From Symbiodinium sp. CCMP2592 (taxonomy: Eukaryota; Sar; Dinophyceae; Suessiales; Symbiodiniaceae): DNA of 64,000 nt. The notes beneath the pieces are model-generated. The model did no database searches, was not told the DNA's origin, and saw only the letters and a program-made list of their open reading frames with translations. Location: NCBI GenBank assembly GCA_905221615.1, contig CAJNDT010003546.1, forward strand, positions 177,001-241,000, written 5' to 3'. The position numbers were made by a program, and so were the translations under genes. This document shows positions 46,138-57,667 of the stretch, piece by piece; within the stretch, counting starts at the first letter, position 1; each line of letters begins with the position of its first letter.

Positions 46138-46283
46138 CAGAGAGTTAGATAGATCGAGCATACTTCAAACAAGCAGCCCCAAACAAGAGTATGCATAACC
46201 CCTATAGGAGTCCTGTCTGGGATACACTATAGTGCCACTATAATACACGACGGTCCTTTAAAGGGGTACTATAACATAATGTA

Positions 46284-46466
46284 GGGGCCTCAATAATAAG
46301 AATAGGGGTTCCGTTGAAGGGGTCTATCAGGGTTACTGTAGGGGATCCAAAAGGGTACTATAATGTAGGGCCCTGAATTAATAACTTAGAGTAGGGTGTT
46401 GGGGCCCATTATACAAGAAGTACAATAAGGAACCCTAAGAACAATATTGGTAAGTATTTGGGCCCC
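46284..46466. repeat. Family F fragment and copy F17
   Basis: A left-end fragment (46284-46310, GGGGCCTCAATAATAAGAAT) is followed by a full copy (46368-46466). The full copy has GGGCCCTGAATTAATAACTT at left and TAAGTATTTGGGCCCC at right. Confidence 0.78.
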
Positions 46467-46594
46467 GATATGCCCTAAGCCCGGCTCCCAAAATTAACGC
46501 CCTTATGCTCCCCACTCAAGCACATGTCGGAGGGGCATGCCAGCAAGGAGGATGGTCGGAAACGACGTGGCTTTGGCAAAGAGCCTGAACGATT

Positions 46595-46698
46595 CGGGAG
46601 TTTCCGAAAATAGGGGACCCTAATATGGTACCCCAAACAGAAGGATCCTTATAAAAAAGGACCCCAAAATAAGTACCCCTAGTTTTCGGAAACTCCCA
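46595..46698. repeat. Family A element, copy A9
   Basis: A 104-bp copy flanked by TT on both sides. Confidence 0.92.
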
Positions 46699-48179
46699 TT
46701 TCAGGGCGAAGACAACCCAAGGAGCTTCTGCCATGCCAGGACAAGAACGTCAGAAAGGATTCGAACCCTAAATCCGTCAACCCTCAACCTTGGAGGATCT
46801 GAGGAGCCTTAAAAGGGTTTACATAAACCCCCCCAAAGTAGGTAAAAGAATGGCCCAATACCCACAGAAGGCTATTATTCTACATACTTTAGGGGTCCAG
46901 GTAGGGTTTAGGCTTCAGGTGCGCAAAAGGCAAGATACGCCCGAGAAGGGTTTTGCTCGGAAGGAGCAGCTTTCATGCTTACAGGGTGTAGAGTCAGGGA
47001 TATAATCTTTTGGGATGCAGACTGCAATGATTTGAGGTTTTGGTGTTGTGCCTGCCGGAGAGGTACGGCTCTGATTTGCAAGGTTCAGTGTCAGAGAATC
47101 TGAGATTTAAGGCTTTGGGCTTGGGTTCTACGGTTGAGTGTGTTTGGTGTAGGCGGCTAGTGGTTTACGGAATGGGCATTCGTAACTCGTTTGTGGCACA
47201 ATCGCTGCAAAGTCTACGACACCAAACTCTGCACCCTAAAGACGAGCGGCTCACCTCTGCAGGGCTCAGTTTCTCGTTATCGGTTGGGGGCTCTAGCTTT
47301 ATTATGGTATTGGGAGTCAGGGCTCCATGACCACGTGCATCTGTGGATGACCGCGTGCATCTGAGAAATCTAGGGATCCGTGTGATGCGTGTGACAAGTC
47401 CGAACCCCTGAAGACGCATGCACAAACCGTTCAAACTCTCTGACATGTGCGAGGTTGTCGGCAAGGCAAGATGCTGCATAGGGTGGGTAAGAGACACGGC
47501 AGTGGACCTGAAGTATGTCGCCCTCCATGTCACTTCTCCAACGAGACCGCTTATGAATACCAAGAAGGCGCCCAACATCTAGATCCCTTATGGAACCCTT
47601 AAAGGAAGCCCTAGTATCAGTAATTCTTACGGCGCCTATAAAGTAGAACCCTCAAAGCAACCCGATACCATGAAGCCTCAGAGGCTCGACAGACACGTAA
47701 GCTCCGGGCAGAAGGAAGAACAGCAAGCAGACCTACAAATTGCAAATCTTCTTCGTCTTGCGACTTGGGTTTCGGAAATGGTCGACACATCCACAAGAAG
47801 CCTCATAGGATGTACGATGTGCACGAGACATGTATGAGGTCTGGTCTGGAACGATTACTGCAGGGGTCGGGGTGAGAGCCGAGGTTTCGTATTTAGACCT
47901 CTGAGGCGCTTGCGGAGTAGCATTTGACAGCAATCTGCATCTTGAACAATAATGGGAAGCCAAAAACTTGCCTGAAGACCTAAACGAGGCGCACGGTAGG
48001 GCGGGAACTACCTCCATCCTCAGAATCTACTCGTTTTTGGGTTCTCATATTCTAACTACATGAAACAGCACCTGCAGAGCCCCAGAACTCAATCCATGTT
48101 GGTCCCTAGAGCATTCGAAAACAACGTAATTAAGCCCAGGAATCCCTCCCACACCCCGAATTGAGCCTTCGAAGCCCTA
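46699..48179. other. Gene-free stretch with unassigned frames
   Basis: Frames on opposite strands at 47040..47330 and 47165..47578 overlap, and neither shows a domain. No RNA gene. Confidence 0.45.
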
Positions 48180-48286
48180 CAGCAAAAGCCAGAAAGTTGG
48201 AATATGATTATCCTAAACCCTTTATGGTAAATTATAGGGGATCCTACCCTACCCTGAAACCATATTCCAACTTTCTGGAGTTCCCT
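48180..48286. repeat. Family E element, copy E9
   Basis: Starts CAGCAAAAGCCAGAAAG and ends CTTTCTGGAGTTCCCT. Confidence 0.9.
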
Positions 48287-48355
48287 TTAACCCTGCTCTC
48301 CCGGAAGGTCGCAAGAAATGCTCCGAAGGTTTAGGGTTCAGTACAGGGATTCAGA

Positions 48356-48435
48356 TGGGGGTTTCCGAAAACAAGGGGTGCCTTATTCTGGGGTCCTTAT
48401 AATAGGGATCCTACTATTTAGGGTACTAGATTAGG
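48356..48435. repeat. Family A copy cut off by a family B element (A10)
   Basis: The left end TGGGGGTTTCCGAAAAC and about 80 bp of A sequence stop at GATTAGG. The A right arm is absent. Confidence 0.85.
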
Positions 48436-48449
48436 AGGCTTTGGTGATG

Positions 48450-48564
48450 GGGGGCCAAATGGAGGGTTTAAGATTCTTGGGGTAGGGATTCCTTAATATG
48501 AACCCTATCATGGGAACCCTAATCCCTACTAAAGCCCCATAGGCTTAAACCCCTTTTGGCCTCC
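48450..48564. repeat. Family B element, copy B2
   Basis: Ends GGGGGCCAAAT and TTTTGGCCTCC, interior as B1. GCTTTGG lies on both outer sides (48439-48445 and 48568-48574). Confidence 0.85.
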
Positions 48565-49108
48565 TATGCTTTGGGGCCTACCGGCATACTATGGCAGCAG
48601 AACGAAGTACAGGCAGCTGCTAACTACAAGAATTCAACTGTCAGAAGAGATCTCAATCCTCAAACTTTCCTCAAACCCTAAAATTCTACGGCGCCTCACA
48701 AAACTCGATGCACTCCTGCAAAATGCGCAAGCGCAAGGTAGACAGCCATGCAGGTCACGCATCGGCGGAATGCCCTGTCGCGGCCACTCATCCAAGATGC
48801 GGCGAAAGCTGTAGGTAGGGTCATCCATATCCTCGTCCCGTAAGAGGTAAAGAGAACGGATTTTTTGTGGAACCCGATATGGATAAGACATGATAAAACA
48901 CTACTCATTCTCCAAACATTGCCAAGACCCCAAGCTAAGCTCGCGATAAAGCCCTCACAAGAAGCCCAAACTCCTTAACAAAAACCCTAAACTCCTCATA
49001 TACAAACCTCACACTCCCTCGCAGTCGTTCGCGTGTTGCGGGAGTAGGCGTCGAAGAAGTCTGGTTGCTGCTGATTCTGCCACTGGCACTGGGCTTCTCG
49101 AGTCGAGC
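48565..49108. other. Gene-free stretch
   Basis: Overlapping frames of 70-85 codons in several registers. No domain is recognised. Confidence 0.45.
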
Positions 49109-49203
49109 TACCCATAGGCCCCACAGTAGTTCCTGTTTGGGGTTACCTTATAGAACTCCAAATACGAACCCCCAAAAAGGAACTACTATGGGGCCTATGG
49201 GTA
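49109..49203. repeat. Family D-prime element, copy 3
   Basis: CCCATAGGCCCCACAGTAGT and inverse with one change, with TA at both borders. Confidence 0.88.
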
Positions 49204-49358
49204 CTAATGTGCCAGCGACGCTCTGCACTCAGAGGCAGCTTTTTTAAACTGCTCCGGAGTTTTCAGCTCTGGAGTCCCCGTCTCTGCTGCTAGCCGCGGG
49301 GGTCGTAATCCTGGAAGTCCAAGAAACGACGACCCTGTTGAGCACATGAGATCCACCC

Positions 49359-49909
49359 TAAAAACCCTAAAAGCCCTAAACCTAAACCCAAAAACAACTT
49401 AAACCCTAAAAGCCCTAAACCTAAACCCCAAAAACAACTTAAACCCTAAAAGCCCTAAACCTAAACCCCCAAAAAAAACTTAAACCCTAAAAGCCCTAAA
49501 CCTAAACCCCAAAAAAAAACTTAAACCCTAAAAGCCCTAAACCCTAAACCCCAAAAAAAACTTAAACCCTAAAAGCCCTAAACCCTAAACCCCAAAAACA
49601 ACTTAAACCCTAAAAGCCCGATAAACCCTAAACCCCAAAAACCCTAAACCCTAAAAGCCCTATAAACCCTAAACCCCAAAAAAACCCTAAACCCTAAACC
49701 CTAAAAGCCCTATAAACCCTAAACCCCTAATTAAACCCTAAAAGCCCTAAACCCTAAACCCCAAAAAACCCTAAACCCTAAAAGCCCTAAACCCTAAACC
49801 CCAAAAAACCCTAAACCCTAAACCCTAAAAGCCCTAAACCCTAAACCCCAAAAAACCCTAAACCCTAAACCCTAAACCCTAAACCCCAAAAAACCCTAAA
49901 CCCTAAACC
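49359..49909. repeat. 0.55 kb telomere-derived higher-order tandem array
   Basis: A unit of about 40 bp starts AAACCCTAAAAGCCC and, in the left half, closes with AAACAACTT. To the right the spacer fades to CCCCAAAAAA and pure CCCTAAA words take over. Confidence 0.95.
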
Positions 49910-50059
49910 AGTTTTCAGGCCTCGGCTCTCTAAGACTCTGGGCCCCCGCGCAGCAATCCAGAGCAAGTCCACGAAGACGCCGAAGGCCAAGACCAGGAAT
50001 GCGTGGACCACCTAGGGTTTAGGGTTTAGGGTTTAGGGTTTCGGGTTTAGGGTTTAGGT

Positions 50060-50830
50060 CATTCAGCATGGCGGTTTTCGGTTCTTGCTACGTGGTTCTT
50101 CTTGCCTTTTGGGATGACTTGCATCCCATCTTGCTGTGCTATATCAGGGTCAACATTTGTCGGGAGAAGGCCTGCAACCTGCAGCTTACTGGAGGTCCCA
50201 TTGCTGCCCTTTCTGTTTCAGTTCCATCTGGGGCATGGCCCATGGGGACGGCTGGTCGGCCCATACGGCATATGTGGCTGGTTTTTGTTGGTTGCTCAGT
50301 GGTTGGTCGTCTCTCTCTTCGTGGACACTGTCCGGCTCAACTTCGTTGTCCTCGCTTCCCAAGATGGCATCCTTTTACGACAGGAAGACGGGGAGTTCTT
50401 CGTTATCGTGTGCTTGTCCAGGCTACAAACTCGGCGTTGCAGTGCGCACTTCTCGGTGGCCAGTACTGCTTTTGATGCCACCATGAACTTTTCGAACTTC
50501 AAGGGGTTCGTTTCTTCTGCTGCACAGGTTGTGTCAATGAGGTATATTGCGCGATGCGGTCTACCCCTGTAGTACCCTTCCTGCGGAAGCGCTTTGTGCT
50601 TGCCTTTCCGCTGTCCAGGCACCACCAATGAAGTGAGCTGCGCGATGCGGCGATCTACTGTAGTCGTGCTGCTTGGACAGCGCCCTCCGGCTGCTTTTCC
50701 CAAACTGCGTTTAAGCTTCCGGAGTTCCCCTTCCGTGTGGAAGCATGGTTTACTGCCAGGCTGGCTTCTGGCACGGACCAGGAGTGCTTCCGCAATCAGC
50801 CGAGGCATTACCGCTATCCGAAAGGTGCCG
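50060..50830. other. Unique, higher-GC open segment of unknown origin
   Basis: I do not recognise this sequence. The segment is free of TTTAGGG words and palindromic elements, unlike its surroundings. It holds the longest non-repeat frames outside the ankyrin gene: plus strand 50068..50475 (135 codons) and 50102..50572 (156 codons), and minus strand 50296..50808 (170 codons). Their overlap on both strands means GC content alone could explain the openness. The minus frame is Lys/Arg-rich and polar, while the plus frames are hydrophobic and Cys/Trp-rich. A decayed gene or a retro-inserted piece is possible. Confidence 0.35.
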
Positions 50831-51114
50831 AAAGGGTTTAGGGTTTAGGGTTTGACAATCTCTGAGAAGACCGAGAAATAAAGGGTTTAGGGTGTAGGGT
50901 TCACCTAAGCAGGCTAAGAAACAAGATTCGGGGTTTAGGGTTTAGGGTAGAATGCGTGGACCACCTGAAAAGACCGAGAAATAAAGGGTTTAGGGTTTAG
51001 GGTTCACCTAAGCAGGCTAAGAAACAATGATTCGGGGTTTAGGGTTTAGGGTAGAGTGCGTGGACCACCTGAGAAGACCGAGAAATGAAGGGTTTAGGCT
51101 CTAGGGTTCAGGTT

Positions 51115-51196
51115 AGAAGCTGCCCCCACCCTGTAATAGTGACTATAAGGATTTTATTAGGGCCCTATTATATTCCTACTATACCACTATTACAAG
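51115..51196. repeat. Family P element with lost right end, copy P2
   Basis: TGCCCCCACCCTGTAATAGT at the left and ATACCACTATTACA at the right. The final GGGTGGGGGCCCC is missing. Confidence 0.82.
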
Positions 51197-51403
51197 GTTC
51201 AGGCTTTAGGGTTCAGGCTAGGAATGCGTGGACCACCTGAGAAGACCGAGAAATACAGGGATTTAGGCTTTAGGGTTTAGGCTAGGAATGCGTGGACCAC
51301 CTGAGACAGACCGAGAAACAAAGGTTTTATAGGCTTTAGTGTTTAGGATAGGAATGCGTGGACCACCTGGGAAGACCGAGAAATACAGGGATTTAAGCCT
51401 TAT

Positions 51404-51490
51404 CTGGACCCTAAGGAACCTACGTTTTTAGGGTTCCCTAATATGAGTTCTTTATATAAGTCCTTAAAAGCTAGGTTACTTGGGGTTAAG
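51404..51490. repeat. Family Q element, copy Q2
   Basis: TGGACCCTAAGGAACCTACG at the left, with a diverged inverse at the right. Related to Q1 at 61.56 kb. Confidence 0.7.
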
Positions 51491-51560
51491 GTAGGGTTCA
51501 GGCTAGGAGTGCGTGGACCCCCTGAGACGGCTGATAGATAAGGGTTTAGGGTGTAGGGAT

Positions 51561-52383
51561 TCTTCATAAGGCTGCCGGACAGGTTCTATGACTAAGGGTT
51601 GTCTTCTTTATAGGGGCTACTGTAATTATTGCGATTCAGGGGTGCTATAGTGCTCCTGTTATGATAAGGATTTACGGGTTAGGGTTTGGGCCTGCGCTTT
51701 CTTCAAGAGGGCCTTACAGGCGTTTGTAAGGTTCTGGGATGTAAAAGGTCCTCCTTTTCATAAGATAGCTGGTTTATGCAGGTCTCTAAGGATTCTGTAA
51801 AGTCTCCGAAAAGGCTCTAGCTGGGATCCAAAGGCATTTGAGGGTTCGGGTTAAGGGCTGAAACCACTGAGAACCTAAACCCTAAGCTGCATCAAACCAC
51901 AAACATGAAAAACCGAAAACCTGCCTAAACCCTAATCCCTAAACCTCAAACCACCACAAAAAAAAAGAAACCCCAAATCCAGATAGAGTCGAGTTCGAGG
52001 CCCACATGAAGAGACAGAACTCCGTGGCCTCAATCGTCGACGAGGGCCTTGGAATCAAGCGGGGGCCCCTTCACCGTTGGTATAGGGGCCTGAATGATTG
52101 GAAAAGGGTTCCTTTAAAGGGATCCTTAAGTAGTTAAAGGGACCCATAATGGTAAGGGATCTATATAGTACAGTTCTATAGTACAGGGGCGTTTGTAATT
52201 CGAAAAGGGTTTCGGGAACCAGTTATAAACTAATCTTACCCGATGGAACCCTAAGGAACAAGACCCCCAGGACCCGTCGAGATGTACGCAGCTTAAATTT
52301 GAATTGAGGGCTTTCAGGGTCCAAACTTAGGATGCTTTCCAGGTATGGGGGTCTACACTTCGTGGCTTTTTCAGGTTTAGAAG
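51561..52383. other. Gene-free stretch
   Basis: F left-end fragments lie near 52084 and 52194. No gene is recognised. Confidence 0.5.
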
Positions 52384-52487
52384 TACCTACAGTCTCCATT
52401 GTAGTTCCTTTGTTTGGTTTAACCGGTTATATATTAAGGACCCTATAAGGTAACCCAAAAAAGGAACTACAATGGAGACTATAGGTA
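52384..52487. repeat. Family D element, copy D4
   Basis: About four differences from D5 over 104 bp. TA at both borders. Confidence 0.93.
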
Positions 52488-52908
52488 GAGGGGTTTTCGG
52501 GGTTAGGAATTAGCCGCAGCAATGCGCAGCAGGGGGCCATAAGCCTTCGAGACGATGGGGGGGGTTTGGGGGTCTTGGGGGTTAGGGTTTGGGTGCCCTT
52601 GTCCATCCGATCCCCTTTGCACGAGCCGGGGAGGGCGGAGGGCAGAACGCATCCGACACGACGTCGAGCCCACGCTCCTTGAAGATGAGTTGGCAAGCCC
52701 TCACAGCTACAACATGATATCTCAGGGAATGCTAAGCTACGTCCTTAATGCTAAAACTTACTTACTTAGACTTCTATACTAAACCACCAACCAAACCTTG
52801 AAACCCTGAGAGCAATGGGCTCCCCCACAGGATGGAGAACAGTATCATCGTCCGGGCGACACTCCAAAGTAAGGACATGCCTTGGCGCAGCAGCAGGATT
52901 CGAGCCTA

Positions 52909-53014
52909 GGATACCCAGTAACCTAAGAATAAAAAGGCCTGTCTTTTTGGTATTGGGTAACTGTATAAGGAACCTAGGACTACAAAAAGGGAATAAGGGT
53001 ACTACTGGGCATCC
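52909..53014. repeat. Family C element, copy C2
   Basis: About two differences from C4 over 106 bp. TA on both sides. Confidence 0.95.
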
Positions 53015-55507
53015 TAGGTTGTATCGATCTGTTTCTCACGACTTCGATTGCCCTCTGTTACCAAGACTTAAGTGCTTGGGACTAGTTCTGCTATGTGTGC
53101 ATTGATACGTGGTTCGTTATTGTTGAGCATGAAAGGCAAATCTAGTTGCGATGTACCATACCATAATGCACCACTTTACGCCACAACCCGCGATGTAGCA
53201 TAATTCGAACCCCAGGCAGCGATGCAACAAGCTTATAATTACATTATACCTGATACACGGTGGAAGCGCAAACGATGCTGTTGCAACTTACTAGCACGTA
53301 GCGCGTAACTGTATAACCACGTAGACCCACCTCTCCTATATCACTGCACCCTGTTTGGACACTGAAGCTCTAAATCCTCAAGCCCTAAACCGTTAAAAGC
53401 TGGAGCCATCCGTCCTGTAAAGCCTGCAACCGTCCCTGCTGAAACCCTACGCCCAGTTCGAACGAGCCATCGCGGCCAGGTGGCAGTCATCAGTGAAGCG
53501 GTAGTTGAACCTAGCGTAGGCTGCGACGGAGACCATGTCACAAGAACGCCAGGATGTCTCTGTCAAGCGTACCCGAACGCCCCGACCCGAAAGCCTTGAC
53601 CCCCAAGGCACTGAGACATTGACAAAAATCTAAATCCCGGTGTGTAACCTGCCAACATGATCGACAATATCCGTCTGCCAGAATGGTCAGAAACGATGTT
53701 TCAAAAACGGCTTTCCCAAGTGTTAAGAACAGCCCTGGAATGACAAAGCTCCGGAAAGTCTCGGGCTACAGCTTGGAGGGTTTCATGGCAGTCGCCGTAA
53801 GGGTCTTTACGGCGTAAATGCCTCAGGGTCTTCGAAAGTATTCTTTGAAGGTTCAGGGGTGGTTATCGGTAGGCTCATGACCACCATCCTCGGATAACAT
53901 GTACCCTAAACCCTAAACCCTAAACCCTCGTATAGGCCCTCCCCGAACTAGCTACAAGTACCCATGATGCATCAAGTACCGTGTAGCCGTGTAGCCCAGA
54001 AGCAATGCGCCTGCAAATGAAGAAAAGGACCCTAAGCCCTAAACCCCGCACCTCAGCCATGCCCTTAAGCCTACCGTAGTTTTAGGTATTGATCCATTTT
54101 TACAACCCCCAGAAACGAAACCTCGATCACAAGCACTCGAAATCCTAAAACCTAAGCGAGATCCCCCCTAAAGAACACTCCAAAACCCAGAAACTCTGCA
54201 CCTCGTGTCCTGCTCAAGTGCTGCCTGAAGAAGGACCTGACGGTTTCAGGGACTGTAAGGTGCTGTTCAAGGTTTAGGGTTTAGGGTTTCTAGGAACTTG
54301 CTTCAGGGGGTTTGGTGGCCTTTCAGGATGCTTGTGTGTTCAGGGCGTCGTCCTTAACAGGTCTTGAAAGTTCAGGGCCCAGGGTCTATCAGAGGGGTTC
54401 AGGCTTTCGGAGGTTTACATACGAAACCATAGCAACCGGGCAAATGTGGAACTGCTGGCCTCGAAGAGGTTGCCTGGCTGCCCTTTGGAACCAGCTTTGG
54501 GCACGTCCTTCGGGAACTCATGGCTAGTGTGAGGTTTAAAACAACTGATGAGTTGCTGCGTGTCATGCTTTGACACACGAACTGGTCCTGTTCAACAACG
54601 AGCAGCTTTAATTCACATCCAGGGTTGGGCGAATAAAACTCTTGCTGCCCACACCAGGGCTCTCCATCTTCATCCACCGGATCTTCTGGCAGAAGGAGGG
54701 GCTACAGTAAGATCAGAAGGCTACATATGGGAACGACAGAAAAACTTGAAGATTGGCCTATAGTGCAGACCTGCAGAAGTTTCACTTCCTTGTGTCCCGG
54801 AGTTTGATGGTTGAGGGCAAGAAACATCAACATAAACTGTTCATCAAAGTTTTCCCATTCGTATCGAAGTGCAGTTTCTCTGAATGTAGCATGCCGAATT
54901 TAGTGCCATTCAAGAGAGGACTTTCCTCCAGAGGGCTTCATAGACCTGAAAGCTGAAGATGCTCGGGCGCAGGGTTTGGGTTTAGGGTTTGGGGTTCAGG
55001 ACCACAGGACTCTTGGGGCTCTGGTTCCCGGGTAATTACGAGATGCTCAAGCGGGAGTCGGGTCCTGCGCAGGCTTGTTGCCGCTTGCGGACAGCGTGAT
55101 CCACATCCTGGACTCATGCCCAACCAAGTCTTGACAACATGCCAAGAGTCTGCAGCTACTTCTGCCCTTCTTCAAAACGTCACGGAAGCCGTGTTGCTTC
55201 GAGATATTCATGAGAGGGTCAGATGTCTACAGAGCGCCGCGCGGCTGAAGGCATGGTAGGGTTGAGTTAGGGCTTTTGAAGGCTGGGGCTCGGGGCTTGT
55301 GCTTTTTGAATCAGGGACCTATGGGGTTCCTTTAAAGTGATCCTTAAAAACGATCTATAGGGTTCCTTTATAGGGTTCCTTAAAGAGGGATCTATAAGGG
55401 AACTATTTAGGTACGTGAGGCACCTTGTTCGAGGCCAAGGAGTCATGCCCGGGGGTCGCACAACTTTTTAAGTCCCAAATCAAAGCACCCTAAACCCTAG
55501 GCCCTAT
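53015..55507. other. Long gene-free stretch
   Basis: About 2.5 kb with little repeat content apart from short CCCTAAA words at 53903-53928. Frames of 60-96 codons on both strands lack any domain I recognise. Confidence 0.45.
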
Positions 55508-55616
55508 CCCTAAGGCTCCATGTGCCCATATAGTAGGTACTTAGGCCTTAAAGGGGTCCCTATATGGTTACTTTAAGGCCTAATTACCTACTATATGGGT
55601 ACATGGAGCCTTTGGG
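55508..55616. repeat. Palindromic element (M1)
   Basis: Arms contain GGCTCCATGT and CATATAGTAGGTA, and are mirrored around GGGGTCCCTATATGG. Confidence 0.87.
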
Positions 55617-55746
55617 TATACCAACCCTACCACCGTAGCACCTCCAAAACCATGCGCTCCTGGTGTGGTAAAGTTCCGCGCGGCTCCGATCCGCCGGACA
55701 GCGCATCATGAAGTGGTAGAAGGTCTCGACATCCTCTTTAGGGCTA

Positions 55747-55837
55747 CCCTGTAGCTCCAGTTGCCTAAATAGTCGGTTACTAACCATATAATATGTAAGC
55801 CTAGTCGCCCATTATATAGGTAACTGGAGCCCTAGGG
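55747..55837. repeat. Palindromic element (M2)
   Basis: GTAGCTCCAGTTGCC and its diverged inverse, with CCCT/AGGG ends. Related in layout to M1. Confidence 0.75.
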
Positions 55838-56256
55838 TTAGGGTAAGGTTTCGAGATGCCTGAAACTAGGGTTTGGGTCGGGGGCTTTTTAGTCAGGGAT
55901 TGGGATTACATGTGGAGGGTGCCTGACTGTGGGTCGGATTCGATGTTATATAGAGTATGGTTTATATTACTAGTATCCCCATAATAAAACCCAATACATA
56001 CACTCACCAAAATTCAAAAGGAGCCCTATCTACACTCACCAAAATGGTAATATAAGCCCTACTTCATATGATGTTCAACGGGGTTAAGGATGCAAGTTGT
56101 CACGGAAAAGCAATGCGGGGCCGAGATGACGGGATTCTCAACGGAAAGATCGTGGTAAAGATCCCCCCAATGATACCTCTGATATGGAAATTGTAGGGAC
56201 CCTATAGAAGGAACCCGCAACAAAGACCCTGCTATAGTCCCTAACTGGTATACATA
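55838..56256. other. Gene-free stretch
   Basis: No gene is recognised. Confidence 0.45.
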
Positions 56257-56363
56257 CCTTAACCTACCAAACCCCACTTTTTGGTAGGTGATTATTATTA
56301 TTATAAAGCCTACTATGTAATTTATAGGGAACATAAAAAAAAGTAGGTTTTGGTGGGTTAAGG
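56257..56363. repeat. Family R element, copy R2
   Basis: CCTTAACCTACCAAACCCCA and inverse, with TA on both sides. An (ATT)n run lies in the interior. Confidence 0.88.
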
Positions 56364-56516
56364 TAGGTTCCTAAGCATACAGCCCTAAACCCAACCATCG
56401 CTCTGAAAAGTCACAGCGACGCAGCTGCAAACAGTGCCTGCCACCCCCCGGAAGACCAAGATCTGAAAAAATCCACAACCCTAGGCCAACCAGGAAGCCC
56501 ATACAAACAGTATAAG

Positions 56517-56627
56517 TTGGGTACGGTCCCCATACAGTAACAGTCTTTCGTGGGGCTACGATTAAGATCCTTATACCTCTATATTATGAGTATTATCCAA
56601 CTGTTACTGAGTGGGGGCAGTACCCAA
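56517..56627. repeat. Family G element, copy G3
   Basis: Ends TTGGGTACGGTCCCC and inverse. Flanking 8-mers AGTATAAG and AGTACAAT match at 6 of 8. Confidence 0.88.
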
Positions 56628-56811
56628 AGTACAATAAGGGTTGTGGATCCAAGTAGGGTTCAGGGTTCAGAAAACAAGAGGTCTTGGGTGGCGTCGAGGC
56701 GTATCACTACCCCAGCCTCACAGAGGTTCTTCCAGGTCGGATACGGCGCGAACCTGTGCCGTTGTTCAATGTCTTTTAAACATGACCGCCGCGGATGAAC
56801 AGGCATATATA

Positions 56812-56914
56812 TGGGTAGTTGTCAAAATGATGGTCCCTTTTTGGGTGCTCTAAATAATCGGTGTCGTAGTATAATGGGGACCCAAGACTGGACCATAATT
56901 TTGACAACCACCCA
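56812..56914. repeat. Family H element, copy H4
   Basis: Ends TGGGTAGTTGTCAAAAT and inverse. TA on both sides. Confidence 0.92.
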
Positions 56915-57343
56915 TATATGTACGGGCTATAGCTCCGTAGCTTTTTCCCTTCCACGTTTGGGGCTTCCGGCCCAGTAGTAAATGATTAGGATTCTTCGTG
57001 CGGACTTGATCACCTACCTCTGAGGAAAATGCTAAGCTGGGATGGAAACACACAAAACAACCACAACAAAACAGGAAAACGGCTCAAACGCAGCCAAGGA
57101 ACAGGGTGGGCACAATCAGCCAGCAGACGCAGGCGAAGATGATAGTAGCCATCGGCCTGGGTCTCGGGGATGGAATAAGGCGGGCTTTACGGCTGTCGGG
57201 CTTTTGCAGTTTAAGGCGAAAGGTTTCCGGGTCAAGGCTTATGATTGCGCTTTAAAGATTCTGAGGTTTTATAACTGGGTTTTAGGACCTTTGGGGCTTT
57301 AAGGGTTTAAGGGTTGAGTGTTTTGGGATATCGAGAAACTCGA
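56915..57343. other. Gene-free stretch
   Basis: A plus-strand frame of 86 codons (57042..57302) has no known motif. Confidence 0.45.
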
Positions 57344-57446
57344 TGCGGGAGTTTCAGAAAATGGAGAACCCTAAGATAGCGGTGAACTCGTAAGATCCTT
57401 CTGAAAGACCCTACATAAGAATACACCGAAGTTTGAGAAACCCGCA
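57344..57446. repeat. Old, diverged family A element (A11)
   Basis: Ends TGCGGGAGTTTCAGAAAAT and GAGAAACCCGCA. The interior GAACCCTAAGATAG is still recognisable. Confidence 0.75.
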
Positions 57447-57667
57447 CTGTATGTACGTTGGTCAGAAGTACCTGTACAAAAACCCCTTCGAGGCGTAAGT
57501 ATGTATTTGTTTACGTACATGGACACTTACATTTAGCTAGAGTATACTGCAACCCTCCTTCACTGAAACGATAGAAACCCCTAGTAAGCCCCCCTCCTCA
57601 AACACAAAAACCTACGAAAACCTTTCTCTAAACCCCGATAGCGCCCAGTAGAAGACCAAGAAAACAC

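Larger units (their letters stand above)
50836..51560. repeat. Tandem array of about 60-105-bp units, hosting two element insertions
   Basis: The core ATGCGTGGACCACCTGAGAA is followed by AGACCGAGAAATAAAGGG and TTTAGGG words. Cores begin near 50951, 51056, 51228, 51288, 51355 and 51510, with one isolated core at 49998 on the far side of the open segment. Family P (51115-51196) and Q (51404-51490) elements interrupt it. Confidence 0.9.

Noticed and set aside
46752..46770. Perfect B-box GGTTCGAATCC on the minus strand
   Set aside because: It arises from a TTTAGGG word next to TTCG. No A-box or cloverleaf lies at the right distance.
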